Origin: Gillisella taibaishanensis
Lineage (GTDB): Bacteria > Pseudomonadota > Alphaproteobacteria > Rhizobiales > Rhizobiaceae
Assembly (NCBI RefSeq): GCF_001938985.1
Contig: NZ_MKIN01000019.1
Span: 124,001-188,000 of the forward strand
Length of the DNA: 64,000 nt
Reading direction: 5' to 3'
Shown piece by piece: positions 1 through 8,463 of the stretch (position 1 is its first letter; every line of letters starts with the position of its first letter). The notes beneath the pieces are model-generated. The model made no database searches. It was not told the origin of the DNA and saw only the letters and a program-made list of their open reading frames with translations. The position numbers were made by a program, and so were the translations under genes.

Positions 1-351
1 CTGGCGCTGACGCTGTTGCGCAGCAATCTGGCTGATGACGCTGATCAGCTGATTGGCCGCTACCGCCTCAATCAGGCCCATGATCGGGAAATCCGCGGTG
101 AGATCTATTGGCAGCGAGCTCGGGCGGCCTTCGATCGCAAAGCCTATCAGGAGACGCTTGATGCCCTCAACATCCGCATGCAGCTGATACCGGAGCCGGC
201 GAACCTCAGCCAGATGCGTGCCTGGGCGCATTATCACCTCGGGCATTTTGCGCAGTCCCGCGCGATTTTTGCCCAACTCAATCAAACCACCAGCGATCCC
301 GGCAATATGCGAGGCATCGCCGCTATCGATAACAGGTTTGGAGACCGCTGA
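1..351 (+). CDS. TPR-repeat protein, 3' end only (probable cellulose-operon member)
   Basis: The reading frame is open from base 1, so only the C-terminal 116 residues are present. The visible part is helical, with tetratricopeptide-like spacing (YWQRARAAFDRKAYQETLDAL, then MRAWAHYHLGHFAQSRAIF), which suggests a protein-protein interaction scaffold. Its TGA stop overlaps the ATG of the next gene by one base (TGATG), so the two are translationally coupled. Because that neighbour looks like BcsN, this is probably the TPR protein that accompanies rhizobial cellulose synthase genes, but that is inference from context. The start, length and any signal peptide lie upstream of the window. Confidence 0.6.
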   Translation: MALTLLRSNLADDADQLIGRYRLNQAHDREIRGEIYWQRARAAFDRKAYQETLDALNIRMQLIPEPANLSQMRAWAHYHLGHFAQSRAIFAQLNQTTSDPGNMRGIAAIDNRFGDR

Positions 352-1190
352 TGAAATTTCTATCCAATCTGCTCCTCCTGCCGCTGATGTTGGCCTCGGG
401 CTGCACCGTTGCCGACGACCCTTTCCTCACTGCATCGACCGGGAAGCCGAAGTATGGACAAGCGTCGGCCCACGAAATTCCGCAGGCTATGGCACTCGCG
501 TCCATTCCGGCGCTTGCTGCGAAGGTTGCCAGCACCCGCGAGACGGAGAAAGACGATGCCCTTGTACAAAGGGTCCTCTATCGCAACGGCAGCGACATCG
601 CGGGCGAGAATGCCCTGACGCTGGAAACCGGGAAGCCTGGGAATATTCGCTTCCGCCATGGCCCAACAGTCGCCCAATTGGCGAGAGAACTGCGCGCGGC
701 GTTCCCGGACGTTGTCATGCAGCCACTTCCTGCAAATCGGGCCAATGCTTACGGTCCCTATGGTCTGGCGATGGGCCGGTCGAGCGGCGGCAGTCGCTGT
801 GTCTTCGCGTGGCAATTGATCCCGGCGAATGCGCAGGACCCGAAACCACATATTCTGCGTCTGCGTTACTGCGACCCGCAGATGAATGAAACAGTCTTGT
901 CTTCATTGATGGATGGTCTGATCCTGCGGCAAAGCGCGGCTGCAGTCAGCTATAGCTACGCACCACCGGTCAATGGCTATGCCTCCGCCCAATCATCGCC
1001 GATGATCCAAGCGCCAATGAACCAAGCGGCTATCAACCAAGCGCAGGTGGCAGCTCAAGATGCCGACGCAGCGCCCGAGCAGCTGAAGCCGAAACTGGCC
1101 ATCAAACACCGCGTAATTGCCGCAGCCAAGCCCGCAACGCCGCCAGCTAAGCAAGTGGCGACAGGGCCAATCATTCCACTGCCCGACTGA
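351..1190 (+). CDS. bcsN: BcsN-like cellulose biosynthesis lipoprotein
   Basis: 279 residues. The N-terminus MKFLSNLLLLPLMLASGC is a lipoprotein signal with lipobox LASGC, so mature Cys18 should be acylated and membrane anchored. The core (NAYGPYGLAMGRSSGGSRCVFAWQLI, then RLRYCDPQMNETVLSSLMDGL, about residues 135-200) fits my memory of the BcsN family found in cellulose operons of rhizobia and agrobacteria. The two Cys may form a disulphide. The last 80 residues are low-complexity Ala/Pro/Gln/Lys, perhaps a periplasmic linker. The start overlaps the stop of the upstream TPR gene. The molecular role of BcsN is not established. A generic lipoprotein cannot be excluded without a profile search. 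Confidence 0.7.
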   Translation: MKFLSNLLLLPLMLASGCTVADDPFLTASTGKPKYGQASAHEIPQAMALASIPALAAKVASTRETEKDDALVQRVLYRNGSDIAGENALTLETGKPGNIRFRHGPTVAQLARELRAAFPDVVMQPLPANRANAYGPYGLAMGRSSGGSRCVFAWQLIPANAQDPKPHILRLRYCDPQMNETVLSSLMDGLILRQSAAAVSYSYAPPVNGYASAQSSPMIQAPMNQAAINQAQVAAQDADAAPEQLKPKLAIKHRVIAAAKPATPPAKQVATGPIIPLPD

Positions 1191-1196
1191 CTTGGT

Positions 1197-2282
1197 TCAA
1201 TAGCCTGTCATTTCCAGATAACCGGTGCCGGATTGGCTTCCGGAAAAGCGGATCGGCCCTTCCCAGTAGGAAAAGGTCATCGGCATCCAGCTTTGCGGAT
1301 TGAGCGGTGTCGTCTTGATCGATAGGCCTTTGGCCGGTAGGTCCAGTTGCCACTCGACAGGCAAGGACCTTCCAGCGAACTGCGCCTGTTTAAGCGGGGT
1401 AAGCTTCAGGGCACCCGGCGGCATCGGTTCCGGCTTTCCGTCGGGTGTGATCCAGGTCGAGACCGTGTAGTCATCGGCCTTGCCGCGCAGGTGATAGCCC
1501 ATCAGCTTGGCGCCGTCATCGAAATGCAGCGAAAACCAGTCCCAACCCTTCTGCTCGGCGGAAAGCGGTTGCGATGACCATTCGCGGTCGAGCCATGCCT
1601 TGCCGGTGACGCTAACGTCGCCGGACGGCAAATGCAGCACGCCGTCGACTGTGTAGAAAGGCTGCGAATAGTAGTAACTCGCCTGTCCTTCTGCCGATTT
1701 GACCGAATAGCCATTATCCCCCTGCGGCACCAACGGGCCGGTGGCTTTAAGGCCGAGATCATAGCCGAAATCGCTGCCATGGGCTCGAACCGCCAGATCA
1801 GCCATTGCATCTTTTGACGGATCGGCTGGCCCCTCCGCCGTCAATCCCCAGTCATCGATCCAGGCCTTGAAGGGCGCGAGGGTCACACCGGCTTGGCCAA
1901 TACCGCCACGCGCAAATTTTTCGGCGGTATATTGATGCTCCGACGTTGTCAGCGCCGCATGCGCCATCCAGATTTGCGGGCTGTCCCAGCCCTTCACATC
2001 GCCGGGGGCAAGCGCCGAGCGAAATAGCGTCCACTGAATGCCATAGTCCCTGCCATCGCTACCCCTGAGATTGGCGGTCACATACCACCATTCAATCCGG
2101 TAATCGGGGTGAGGTCCGTGATCCTGCGGAAAGGAAAGAGCCCTGCCCGGCTGCGGCAGCGCAAAGCCTTGATCAGCCTTGGTGCCGAGACCGGCAAAGC
2201 CCTGTGCCATAACCGATTGGGTTGTGAAAACCAGCATGAGCACAATCAGGCAGAAACGGCGGATGTCAGCGCTCATTGGCAA
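1197..2282 (-). CDS. AttH/CrtC-family lipocalin-like periplasmic protein
   Basis: 361 residues with a clear Sec signal peptide (hydrophobic stretch about residues 9-26, cleavage near VMAQ-GF). The body has the CrtC/AttH hallmarks: FPQDHGPHPDYRIEWWYVTANL near the N-terminus, GRDYGIQWTLFRS, and the late WLDREWSSQPL and GWDWFSLHFDDGAKLMGYHLR blocks of the two-lobed lipocalin-like fold. In Agrobacterium AttH is encoded with ABC genes and the same arrangement is seen here: the start overlaps the end of the FtsX-type permease gene by 17 bases, making it the last gene of a three-gene minus-strand operon. Likely role: periplasmic carrier or accessory for a lipid-like or hydrophobic substrate of the exporter. 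A second ATG at 2276 is a possible start. Substrate unknown. Confidence 0.85.
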   Translation of the reverse strand: MPMSADIRRFCLIVLMLVFTTQSVMAQGFAGLGTKADQGFALPQPGRALSFPQDHGPHPDYRIEWWYVTANLRGSDGRDYGIQWTLFRSALAPGDVKGWDSPQIWMAHAALTTSEHQYTAEKFARGGIGQAGVTLAPFKAWIDDWGLTAEGPADPSKDAMADLAVRAHGSDFGYDLGLKATGPLVPQGDNGYSVKSAEGQASYYYSQPFYTVDGVLHLPSGDVSVTGKAWLDREWSSQPLSAEQKGWDWFSLHFDDGAKLMGYHLRGKADDYTVSTWITPDGKPEPMPPGALKLTPLKQAQFAGRSLPVEWQLDLPAKGLSIKTTPLNPQSWMPMTFSYWEGPIRFSGSQSGTGYLEMTGY

Positions 2283-4674
2283 ACACTTTCAACAGATCCG
2301 TGGGCTTCAGCCGGGCGATACTGGCCAGCGGTATCAAGGCGGCAACGAACGCGGCGAGCACTGCAAAGCCGGCAAGCGACAGCCATTGCCACGGAAACAC
2401 ATGCATGGGCAGACGCCAGCCGAACGCTTCGACATTGACGACGGCGAGCAGCACCCAGGCGAGACCAAGCCCAACCGGCAGGGCCGCAACAAGGGTAAAG
2501 GTGGCAAGCACCATGGTGCGGAGTAGTTCCAGTCCCGTCAGCGCAGAGCGGGTCAGCCCCATGGCCCATAACGGCGCTATTTGCGGGAGGCGCATGCCTG
2601 ACAGGGTGAGAAGGCTGGCAAACATCGCAATACCGGCGACGCCTAGCGTCAAGACATTCAGCGAAGCCGTCACGGCAAAGGTCTTTTCGAAGATCGCCAG
2701 CGAGCGGGTTTTGATGCTGGCCTGGTCCAGCACATTCTCTGCCGGCAAGCCGAAGTCTGTCACCAGCGCTTCTCGCAGGGCCGGCACCTCGCTTGGCGCC
2801 ACCCGAAGCCCGAAACGCAAGCGCGACAGGTCGGTGAAATGGCGCACGAGGTCTGCTTGCGGCACCATGACATCTCCGGTCGGATTACCGTAGTCGGAAT
2901 AGACCCCGAGGATCCTGGTTTTCCAGCCGCCCGGAAGCGTCAGCGGCGCGCCTGGTGTCAGCCCATCGCGGCGCATCATCTGTTCATTGATGATCACACC
3001 CTCGCCGCGCGCCATCTTGTCCCACACATCAGGCATAGCCGAAATCATCGGCCAATGATCGCGGTAAGTGGCGTCGTCAACAACGCCGTGGATGGTGGCG
3101 GGCCGTCCGTCGACATCGCCTTGCACCGTCCAGAGCGGTAAAATGGCGCGCACGCGTGGCGCCAGCCAAGTCTGCAAATGCTCGGCTTCTTGATCGTTGC
3201 GGGCTGTAACATAGAGTTCGGCGGCCAGTCGCTGGTCAAGCCAGCCAACAAAGGTCAACCGGAAGCTTGAGACCATGGTTCCGACGCCAATATTGGCCGA
3301 AAGCGCCAGCAGCAGCGCCATCAAGGCGAGCGACAGGCTCGGCAATTGCTGGCGGGTATCGGCGAAAAACCATTGCTGGATCGGGCCGCGCGCCGCCCGT
3401 TCCGCCAACCGTAGCAGCGGCACAAGCACGACCGGCAGGGCAAGCGCAGAGGCAAGCAGCAGCGCGCCGAGCATGGCAAAACCGGCAACCAGTCCCTTGC
3501 CGAAGGCCATCAGCGCGATGGTCGCGCAAAACAGCATAGCCGAAGCCAAGGCTTGAAACAGCCATGCCCGCTCCGAGGCCATGGCCCAAGCCCTTGGCTG
3601 CGCTGGTGCAAGCAGCGGCATGCGCCACACCTGCCAAAGGCTGTGTGCAGCCGAAGCCAAAGTGCCGAAAACAGCGATAGCAATGCCGGTTGCCCACCAT
3701 TGCGGTCGAAACGCGAGCACACCGGGCACATCGGCCCCGTAAAGACCTCGCAGCGTCAGCGCCACATCTGGCAACAAAGCGGAGGCGACGAGATAGCCGA
3801 GCCCCACACCGGCAATTCCGGCGATGAGTGCGAAGACAACTAGCTCCAGAAACAGCAATCCCATCAAGGCTTGGGCCGAGAGCCCGAGGGAACGCAGCGT
3901 GCGAAATGTTGCCCGGCGCTGTTCGAAGGCAAGACGGACGGCGGCGTAGACGATGAATAGCCCGACGACAAAAGACAGCAAACCGAAGGCGGTCAGATTG
4001 AGGTGAAAGCTGTCGGTGAGCCTTGCCAGATCGCCCTCGCCGTCCGGCAGCTTCAAGCGCAGATCGGGTGCAAACTTCGCCAGCTGATCCTGGGTCACGG
4101 GGTGATCAGGCGAGACGATCATCCGGCTCACCGTGTCCTTGATGTTCAAAAGTGCTTGCGCCCGTGCGATATCGATAAAGCCTGTCGCAAAAGGCAGGTC
4201 TTTTACAACGATCAGCGGCGGCAGGGCCTGGCCCTGCAAGGCCTGAGCCGTCGCTTCCGACACAGCAAGTTGGCCGGGCGGCAGAAGGAACCGGCTGATG
4301 CTTCCATCCCCACGCAGATCGACCGGCTGTGCTGCGGCCGGCAGCGTCAGGGGATCTATGCCGACAATGCGTAGACGCAGGGTTCCTACACGCATTTCGC
4401 CTTCAAGGACGGGAGAGACTGTCCAACCGGCGCGCCGCAGCTTGATATACGTTGTCAATGGGATCGGTGATCCGTCACGGCTGACGATTTCGGTGAGCTG
4501 GTTTTGGCCCAGCATCGCCGCCGCCCGAGCGTAAGAGGCTCGCGCTTCGGCGTTGATCGCCTGAACGCCAGACCAAAGCGCCGTCGCCAGCGATAAGCCA
4601 AGCAGGAGCATAGCCAATTGCAATGGTCTGCGGCGCCAATGGGACAGAAGAGCAAGAAATGCAGTCTTCAACAT
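2266..4674 (-). CDS. FtsX/LolE-type ABC transporter permease (AttF/AttG-like)
   Basis: 802 residues from the ATG at 4674, which overlaps the stop of the ATPase gene by one base. The frame stays open upstream, but that extension is antisense-like Arg/Ala-rich sequence lying over the ATPase gene, so it is not used. Layout: one N-terminal membrane helix (RPLQLAMLLLGLSLATALWSG), a periplasmic MacB-like region, three helices at about residues 230-380, further helices near 420-480, a second periplasmic domain, and three C-terminal helices. This 4+4-helix double FtsX arrangement is usual for single-polypeptide permeases of the LolCDE/MacB superfamily. With the ATPase and lipocalin-like partner it forms an exporter or lipid-trafficking complex of the inner membrane. 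Confidence 0.88.
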   Translation of the reverse strand: MLKTAFLALLSHWRRRPLQLAMLLLGLSLATALWSGVQAINAEARASYARAAAMLGQNQLTEIVSRDGSPIPLTTYIKLRRAGWTVSPVLEGEMRVGTLRLRIVGIDPLTLPAAAQPVDLRGDGSISRFLLPPGQLAVSEATAQALQGQALPPLIVVKDLPFATGFIDIARAQALLNIKDTVSRMIVSPDHPVTQDQLAKFAPDLRLKLPDGEGDLARLTDSFHLNLTAFGLLSFVVGLFIVYAAVRLAFEQRRATFRTLRSLGLSAQALMGLLFLELVVFALIAGIAGVGLGYLVASALLPDVALTLRGLYGADVPGVLAFRPQWWATGIAIAVFGTLASAAHSLWQVWRMPLLAPAQPRAWAMASERAWLFQALASAMLFCATIALMAFGKGLVAGFAMLGALLLASALALPVVLVPLLRLAERAARGPIQQWFFADTRQQLPSLSLALMALLLALSANIGVGTMVSSFRLTFVGWLDQRLAAELYVTARNDQEAEHLQTWLAPRVRAILPLWTVQGDVDGRPATIHGVVDDATYRDHWPMISAMPDVWDKMARGEGVIINEQMMRRDGLTPGAPLTLPGGWKTRILGVYSDYGNPTGDVMVPQADLVRHFTDLSRLRFGLRVAPSEVPALREALVTDFGLPAENVLDQASIKTRSLAIFEKTFAVTASLNVLTLGVAGIAMFASLLTLSGMRLPQIAPLWAMGLTRSALTGLELLRTMVLATFTLVAALPVGLGLAWVLLAVVNVEAFGWRLPMHVFPWQWLSLAGFAVLAAFVAALIPLASIARLKPTDLLKVFANER

Positions 4675-5330
4675 CAGGCGACCCGCCCGGCGCGCAAATG
4701 CAGCCGCTGATCCAGCATGTCGGCCAGACGCGGTGAGTGGGTGACCATCAGCAGCGCAGCACCGGTATCGCGCACCAATGACAGCATCAGCGCCATGACT
4801 GCGTCGCCTGTCGCCTCGTCGAGGTTGCCGGTCGGCTCGTCCGCAAGAACCAGCTTCGGGCGGACTGCAAGCGTGCGGCCGATCGCGACGCGCTGCTGCT
4901 GGCCGCCGGAGAGCTGCTCGGGATAGCGGTTCAGCAGGGCGCCCAGCCCCAGTCGCTCGGTCAATTCTGCTTGCCATGCGGTATCATAGCGTTCGGCCAG
5001 TTTTGCATGAAAAGCAAGGTTGGCGCGGACATCGAGGGAGGGAATGAGATTGAACTGCTGGAAAATTAGCCCGACGCTGCCGCGCCGCAGACGCGCCCTA
5101 CCCTTATCGTCGAGATGGGCGAGATCTTCTCCTGCAACATGAACAACGCCTGAGTCGGCGCTGTCGAGGCCGCCGGCCAGATGCAGAAGCGTACTTTTGC
5201 CACTGCCGGATTCGCCGGTCAGCGCCATGGTTTGCTGTGGCGCCAGCGTTAGGCTGACACCTTTGAGAACCTCGAGCGGACCTTCCGATGTGCGATAAAC
5301 CTTCGTCACCGCGTCGAGTACCAGCACCAT
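4674..5330 (-). CDS. LolD/MacB-type ABC transporter ATPase
   Basis: 218 residues, the usual length for LolD-like ATPases. Walker A is GESGSGKST (about residues 39-47), the signature is LSGGQQQRVAIGR (about 139-151), Walker B is LVLADEPTGNLD, and the H-loop is VTHSP. The ADEPTGNLD block is typical of the LolD/MacB/FtsE group, which energises mechanotransmission or lipoprotein release rather than solute import. It is the first gene of the ATPase-permease-lipocalin operon, and its stop and the next start share a TGATG junction. There is no close upstream gene on this strand, so the promoter should lie in the 57-base gap before the glycosylase gene or further upstream. Confidence 0.92.
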   Translation of the reverse strand: MVLVLDAVTKVYRTSEGPLEVLKGVSLTLAPQQTMALTGESGSGKSTLLHLAGGLDSADSGVVHVAGEDLAHLDDKGRARLRRGSVGLIFQQFNLIPSLDVRANLAFHAKLAERYDTAWQAELTERLGLGALLNRYPEQLSGGQQQRVAIGRTLAVRPKLVLADEPTGNLDEATGDAVMALMLSLVRDTGAALLMVTHSPRLADMLDQRLHLRAGRVA

Positions 5331-5387
5331 CGAAATCCTGCCCCTGCTTCTCGGCCCAAATCATCCGCTATGCGCACACATATGGTC

Positions 5388-5933
5388 TTATGGCAGGCGC
5401 GGGAAAGGCTTGCTCAGAAATTTTGATCCCAGCAGTCCGAAACGCCATGGCTGGTCGACCGCTTTGGTAATGCCAATACGGGGTCCGGAGACAATGCTCT
5501 GTAAGCCGCTCGCGGAGGTCAGTTCAAAGGGAGGAACGTTTACGGCCAAGCCGTTATGGCTGAGGTCTACACCCAATGCCTGGGCGAGACGGCCGGGGCC
5601 GGAACAGAGCAACCGCGCATCTACCGCGCCGCGCCGGGCCTGCATGCGCTCAAGCCCCCGGGTCGGCGCCAGCGCACGGATCAACACGGCGCTACCGGAT
5701 CGGCAGACAATGTTAAGGCACCAGTGAATGCCATAGGAGCGGTAGACATAGACATGACCGGCGGGGCCAAACATAGCGCTGTTGCGCTGAGTAGGGCCAC
5801 GGAAGCTATGGGAGGCGGGATCGTCAGGCTCGTAGGCTTCGGTTTCGACGATCACACCGCCTACGCCATCAAGATACAGTCCGACGCCGATCAGTTCCTC
5901 GGCAATATCAACAGCAGATCTCGCAAAGTCCAT
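5388..5933 (-). CDS. 3-methyladenine DNA glycosylase (AAG/Mpg family)
   Basis: 181 residues. The protein shows the Mpg/AAG signature blocks: GVIVETEAYEPDDPASHSFRG with the catalytic Glu in the ETEAY motif, TQRNSAMFGPAGHVYVYRSYGIHWCLNIV, AVLIRALAPTRGLE and the LCSGPGRLAQALGVD block. It should excise alkylated purines (3-methyladenine, hypoxanthine) from DNA in the cytoplasm. The start is fixed by an in-frame TGA 21 bases upstream, which is also the stop codon of the PilZ gene, so the two genes lie in the same frame and are probably cotranscribed. This is slightly short at the N-terminus against the family, but all catalytic blocks are present. Confidence 0.93.
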   Translation of the reverse strand: MDFARSAVDIAEELIGVGLYLDGVGGVIVETEAYEPDDPASHSFRGPTQRNSAMFGPAGHVYVYRSYGIHWCLNIVCRSGSAVLIRALAPTRGLERMQARRGAVDARLLCSGPGRLAQALGVDLSHNGLAVNVPPFELTSASGLQSIVSGPRIGITKAVDQPWRFGLLGSKFLSKPFPRLP

Positions 5934-5954
5934 GAGCGGGATCTTACACAGCTG

Positions 5955-6197
5955 TCAGGCAAATTCGACACCTATCTCGGAGATTTTTCGCCAGCGCACG
6001 ACGCAGTGAACTTTCTTACCGCCATCCAGCAGCAGGTCGAACTCATCGGGAAGTTCCAAAAAGTTATCGCCGGTCAGCTTGGCGCCTGAGGCAGAAATGT
6101 TTTTGACTATGCAGTTAAAGGTCGAAAAGCCGCTCTTCAAGATGATGCGTGCTGCTTTCAACGTACGCATACGTTGATCCTTACGGTTGTTCTCCAT
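5955..6197 (-). CDS. PilZ-domain protein (probable c-di-GMP receptor)
   Basis: 80 residues from ATG 6197, preceded by a GGGGGTCAGAG ribosome-binding region. A longer in-frame start at 6245 lacks this. A single PilZ domain fills the protein: the RxxxR motif (RKDQR, residues 5-9) and the N-x-S-x-x-G motif (NISASG), both needed for cyclic di-GMP binding, are intact. Single-domain PilZ proteins act as adaptors that transmit c-di-GMP levels to motility, exopolysaccharide or cellulose machinery. Probable cellulose genes lie 5 kb away and a GGDEF-EAL enzyme lies at 13504-15342, but a functional link is only inference. The partner cannot be told from the sequence. Confidence 0.85.
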   Translation of the reverse strand: MENNRKDQRMRTLKAARIILKSGFSTFNCIVKNISASGAKLTGDNFLELPDEFDLLLDGGKKVHCVVRWRKISEIGVEFA

Positions 6198-6271
6198 CTC
6201 TGACCCCCGTGTCTCTCGCCTCGGCAGTATTGCGCAGCTGGTCATTTGTGATGATGGCTGCTTGATTTGGA

Positions 6272-7210
6272 TTATCGCAGCAAGGTCGTAAATATTTCGT
6301 CCATTTGAGATGCCATGACTTTAGGGCTTATCTGATCAAGCAACCGATCCATTGCTTTGCGTGCCCGTATCCAGTCGCTGCCACCATGGGTCGAGCGCGC
6401 ACGCGCGAGTGTTTCGACGATCTCCGCCTCATGAAAACCTTTGACAAGGTAAGGATAATCCTCACCAAGCAGATCGATGGCGTCGTCCTGCGCGTCGTTA
6501 ACCAGAACATTTGCCCCACAGGCGGCCGCAATCACACCTTTGGTGAAGGGCTTGAACCGCTTGTCATCCGCAGAGGTCTTCAGGGCGCGAATACAGTAGT
6601 GAAGGCTGTAGTCGCCCATCCGTTCCAGGGTGGAGTTCATGGAGCTGCTGACCGCAGCATCGTGAAAATCGACCGCCTGCTCGATTTGCGGTGTGCGGAT
6701 CGTGTTCGGCATATAGCCGAAATAACCGGCCCGGTAATGATCCTGATTGCGGTTGCGAAGGCCATAGACGCGTTCATCCGCACCATGCAGCAAAAGCTTC
6801 ACCTCGCCTCGTGCTTCAGGCATCGAAGCAAGCTGGGCACGCATAGCTTCGCGCGCCCTGAAGGAACTTGCCAGATGAATGTCCACATTCTTTGCGACCA
6901 TGCTGTCCAGCGGAAGATCGACATAGTCGAAGCAAATTCCGCGGCTGCGGCTGTGAAGGATCTCAAGCGCTGCCGCACCAATCGACATGGCTGCGCGCTT
7001 GGTAAAAACGTAGATCGCGTCCTTCGGCTGAAGGCTGGCCCAGATCATCTGCAAACCCGGAATCCGCCGGTTGGGCAGGGCTGCCATATTGAACCTGTAT
7101 TTATCGCCGATATAGGGCTGAGCCAGCCGAGCCAACTGGAACGACCGCATCGTCGTGCTGCCGAATTTCAATGACGATCGGCGGTATATGAACCTTATAG
7201 GGTAGACCAT
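6272..7210 (-). CDS. Glycosyltransferase-like protein of unknown specificity
   Basis: 312 residues from ATG 7210 (MVYPIRFIYRR), which has a GAGGCGG stretch about 10 bases upstream. A start at 7237 would add nine residues but has no clear ribosome-binding site. There is no signal peptide or membrane helix. The C-terminal part (FKPFTKGVIAAACGANVLVNDAQDDA, about residues 225-250) resembles the nucleotide-sugar-binding half of GT-B glycosyltransferases, and an earlier block (GYFGYMPNTIRTPQIEQAVDF) fits a linker between lobes, but I could not place it in a named family. The upstream gap contains a tandem repeat element shared with the two-component locus at 28 kb, which is a hint to its regulation. 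Confidence 0.6.
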   Translation of the reverse strand: MVYPIRFIYRRSSLKFGSTTMRSFQLARLAQPYIGDKYRFNMAALPNRRIPGLQMIWASLQPKDAIYVFTKRAAMSIGAAALEILHSRSRGICFDYVDLPLDSMVAKNVDIHLASSFRAREAMRAQLASMPEARGEVKLLLHGADERVYGLRNRNQDHYRAGYFGYMPNTIRTPQIEQAVDFHDAAVSSSMNSTLERMGDYSLHYCIRALKTSADDKRFKPFTKGVIAAACGANVLVNDAQDDAIDLLGEDYPYLVKGFHEAEIVETLARARSTHGGSDWIRARKAMDRLLDQISPKVMASQMDEIFTTLLR

Positions 7211-7310
7211 ATCAAGCCCGCCGCCTCGTCTGATCATACGCTCTATTCATGCAGAGCACTCCAGCCTGTCGTTCATCGATAGGAACTGACGCTCATAGCT
7301 CTCATAGTCG

Positions 7311-7328
7311 GCTGACGGTAAGCTGAAT
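7311..7328 (+). promoter_or_regulatory. Candidate response-regulator site upstream of the glycosyltransferase-like gene
   Basis: GCTGACGGTAAGCTGAAT is identical at 17 of 18 positions to the element at 28051-28068 in front of the response regulator gene. It contains CTGAC and CTGAA half-sites 11 bases apart, one helical turn, the usual geometry for OmpR/PhoB-type dimers. It lies about 100 bases upstream of the gene starting at 7210, in a gap with no other gene. A further CTGAC occurs at 7349-7353. Confidence 0.5.
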
Positions 7329-7487
7329 GACGCAGTTGTTGATAGGCTGACACTATGATTATGGCGAGAAACTGTCCAAACGGCGAGCAGTACGACGTAA
7401 TTAACAATTACATCCCGCGCTCATGCCGTTTCAGCAGACAGTGCAACCTGAGAGAGTTTATATAGATCGAAGCAGAATTTGATGGGT

Positions 7488-8198
7488 TTAAAGGCCGAGG
7501 GCATCCTTGAGCGCCAAGCCTTCGCGAACCCGCAAATCGAGATCCGCCTCGATATGGTCGATGTGATGCAGCATCAGGGTGCTCGCCTTCGCGGCATCCC
7601 GCTGCTCCAGGGCCGCAAGGATATCCGTATGCTCAGAATGACCGCAACTGGAAATGCCGGAGCCGCCGTAGAGCGCAATGACCAGTGAGGACCTTGCCAC
7701 CAACTCATCCATGAATTTCTGCAGGATGGCGTTGCCGGCGACCTTGGCCAGCATCAGATGAAAATCTCCCGATGCCTTGATTTCGGCACGCCGCGCAGCG
7801 GCCCCGCGCTGGTGCAGATGGTGCTGTTCGTCTTCTAGCTGCTTGCGGAAGGCTATCAGATCCTCATCTGTCAACCGTTCTACCGCCGCTGTAACGATGC
7901 CCGGCTCGATCATACGACGACAGGCGAAGACTTGTACGGCTTCTTCTGGGGTCGGATTGGATACAAAAGCACCCCTATTTCGTTCCGTCTTTATCAAGCC
8001 TTCGAATGCAAGCATTTGTAACGCGCTGCGGACCACCGTTCTGCTGACATCGAAAAGCAGTCCGACTTCAGCCTCAGAAAGCTTCGTTCCAGGGGTCAAA
8101 CGGCGGTCGATAATGGCATTACGCAGCGATTCCCGGATGGTGAAGGCGCGATCCTCCAGATTTTGTTCTTGGAAATGGAGTCTCTCATCAAGCTTCAT
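7488..8198 (-). CDS. GntR-family regulator, FadR/FCD subfamily
   Basis: 236 residues from ATG 8198. An upstream in-frame extension exists but overlaps the divergent promoter region and has no family similarity. A winged helix-turn-helix occupies residues 15-80 (LRNAIIDRRLTPGTKLSEAEVGLLFDVSRTVVRSALQMLAFEGLI), followed by an all-helical FCD effector domain with metal-ligand candidates in DFHLMLAKVAGN and the C-terminal HHIDHIEAD. Such proteins usually respond to organic acids or amino-acid-like ligands and control the divergent catabolic operon. Here that is the ABC importer and racemase at 8464-13460, so the effector may be that substrate or its product. Autoregulation from the shared 265-base gap is likely. 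Confidence 0.92.
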   Translation of the reverse strand: MKLDERLHFQEQNLEDRAFTIRESLRNAIIDRRLTPGTKLSEAEVGLLFDVSRTVVRSALQMLAFEGLIKTERNRGAFVSNPTPEEAVQVFACRRMIEPGIVTAAVERLTDEDLIAFRKQLEDEQHHLHQRGAAARRAEIKASGDFHLMLAKVAGNAILQKFMDELVARSSLVIALYGGSGISSCGHSEHTDILAALEQRDAAKASTLMLHHIDHIEADLDLRVREGLALKDALGL

Positions 8199-8221
8199 AA
8201 CGTCACCCGTGCTGATGCATC

Positions 8222-8294
8222 TGTTGTACATCGAACCGCCGGAGACGGAAAGATGCCGATTGCAGACAAGCCGAAAAAGCGATTGCGTACAATT
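8222..8294. promoter_or_regulatory. Divergent control region with paired TTGTAC sites
   Basis: Two similar sequences in opposite orientation, TGTTGTACATC at 8222-8232 and GCGTACAATT at 8285-8294, both contain the TTGTAC core. They lie between the GntR gene and the ABC operon. FCD-type GntR proteins bind short palindromes of the form TNGTNNNACNA, so these are plausible operators. The assignment is inference. Confidence 0.35.
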
Positions 8295-8463
8295 TCGCCA
8301 TGAGCCGCAGACAATCGCTCGAATTTTGCGCAACTTTGCTTTCAGTCGATATCCCAACGGTCGCAGATTGAAGATCACTCTAGGAAAAACAAGGGTTTGA
8401 AAGGCACCGAGAAATCTGGCACGCGAGATGCATGGTGGAAAGCGGTCATTAAGGGATCGCAGC

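Noticed and set aside
218-889. Plus-strand open frame of 223 residues inside the BcsN-like gene
   Set aside because: Cys/Arg/Pro-rich composition typical of a GC-rich shadow frame, overlapping two well-supported genes.
4675-4977. Open N-terminal extension of the FtsX-type permease frame
   Set aside because: It lies over the ATPase gene, is Arg/Ala/Pro-rich like an out-of-frame translation, and the ATG at 4674 has the coupled TGATG junction and family-like start.
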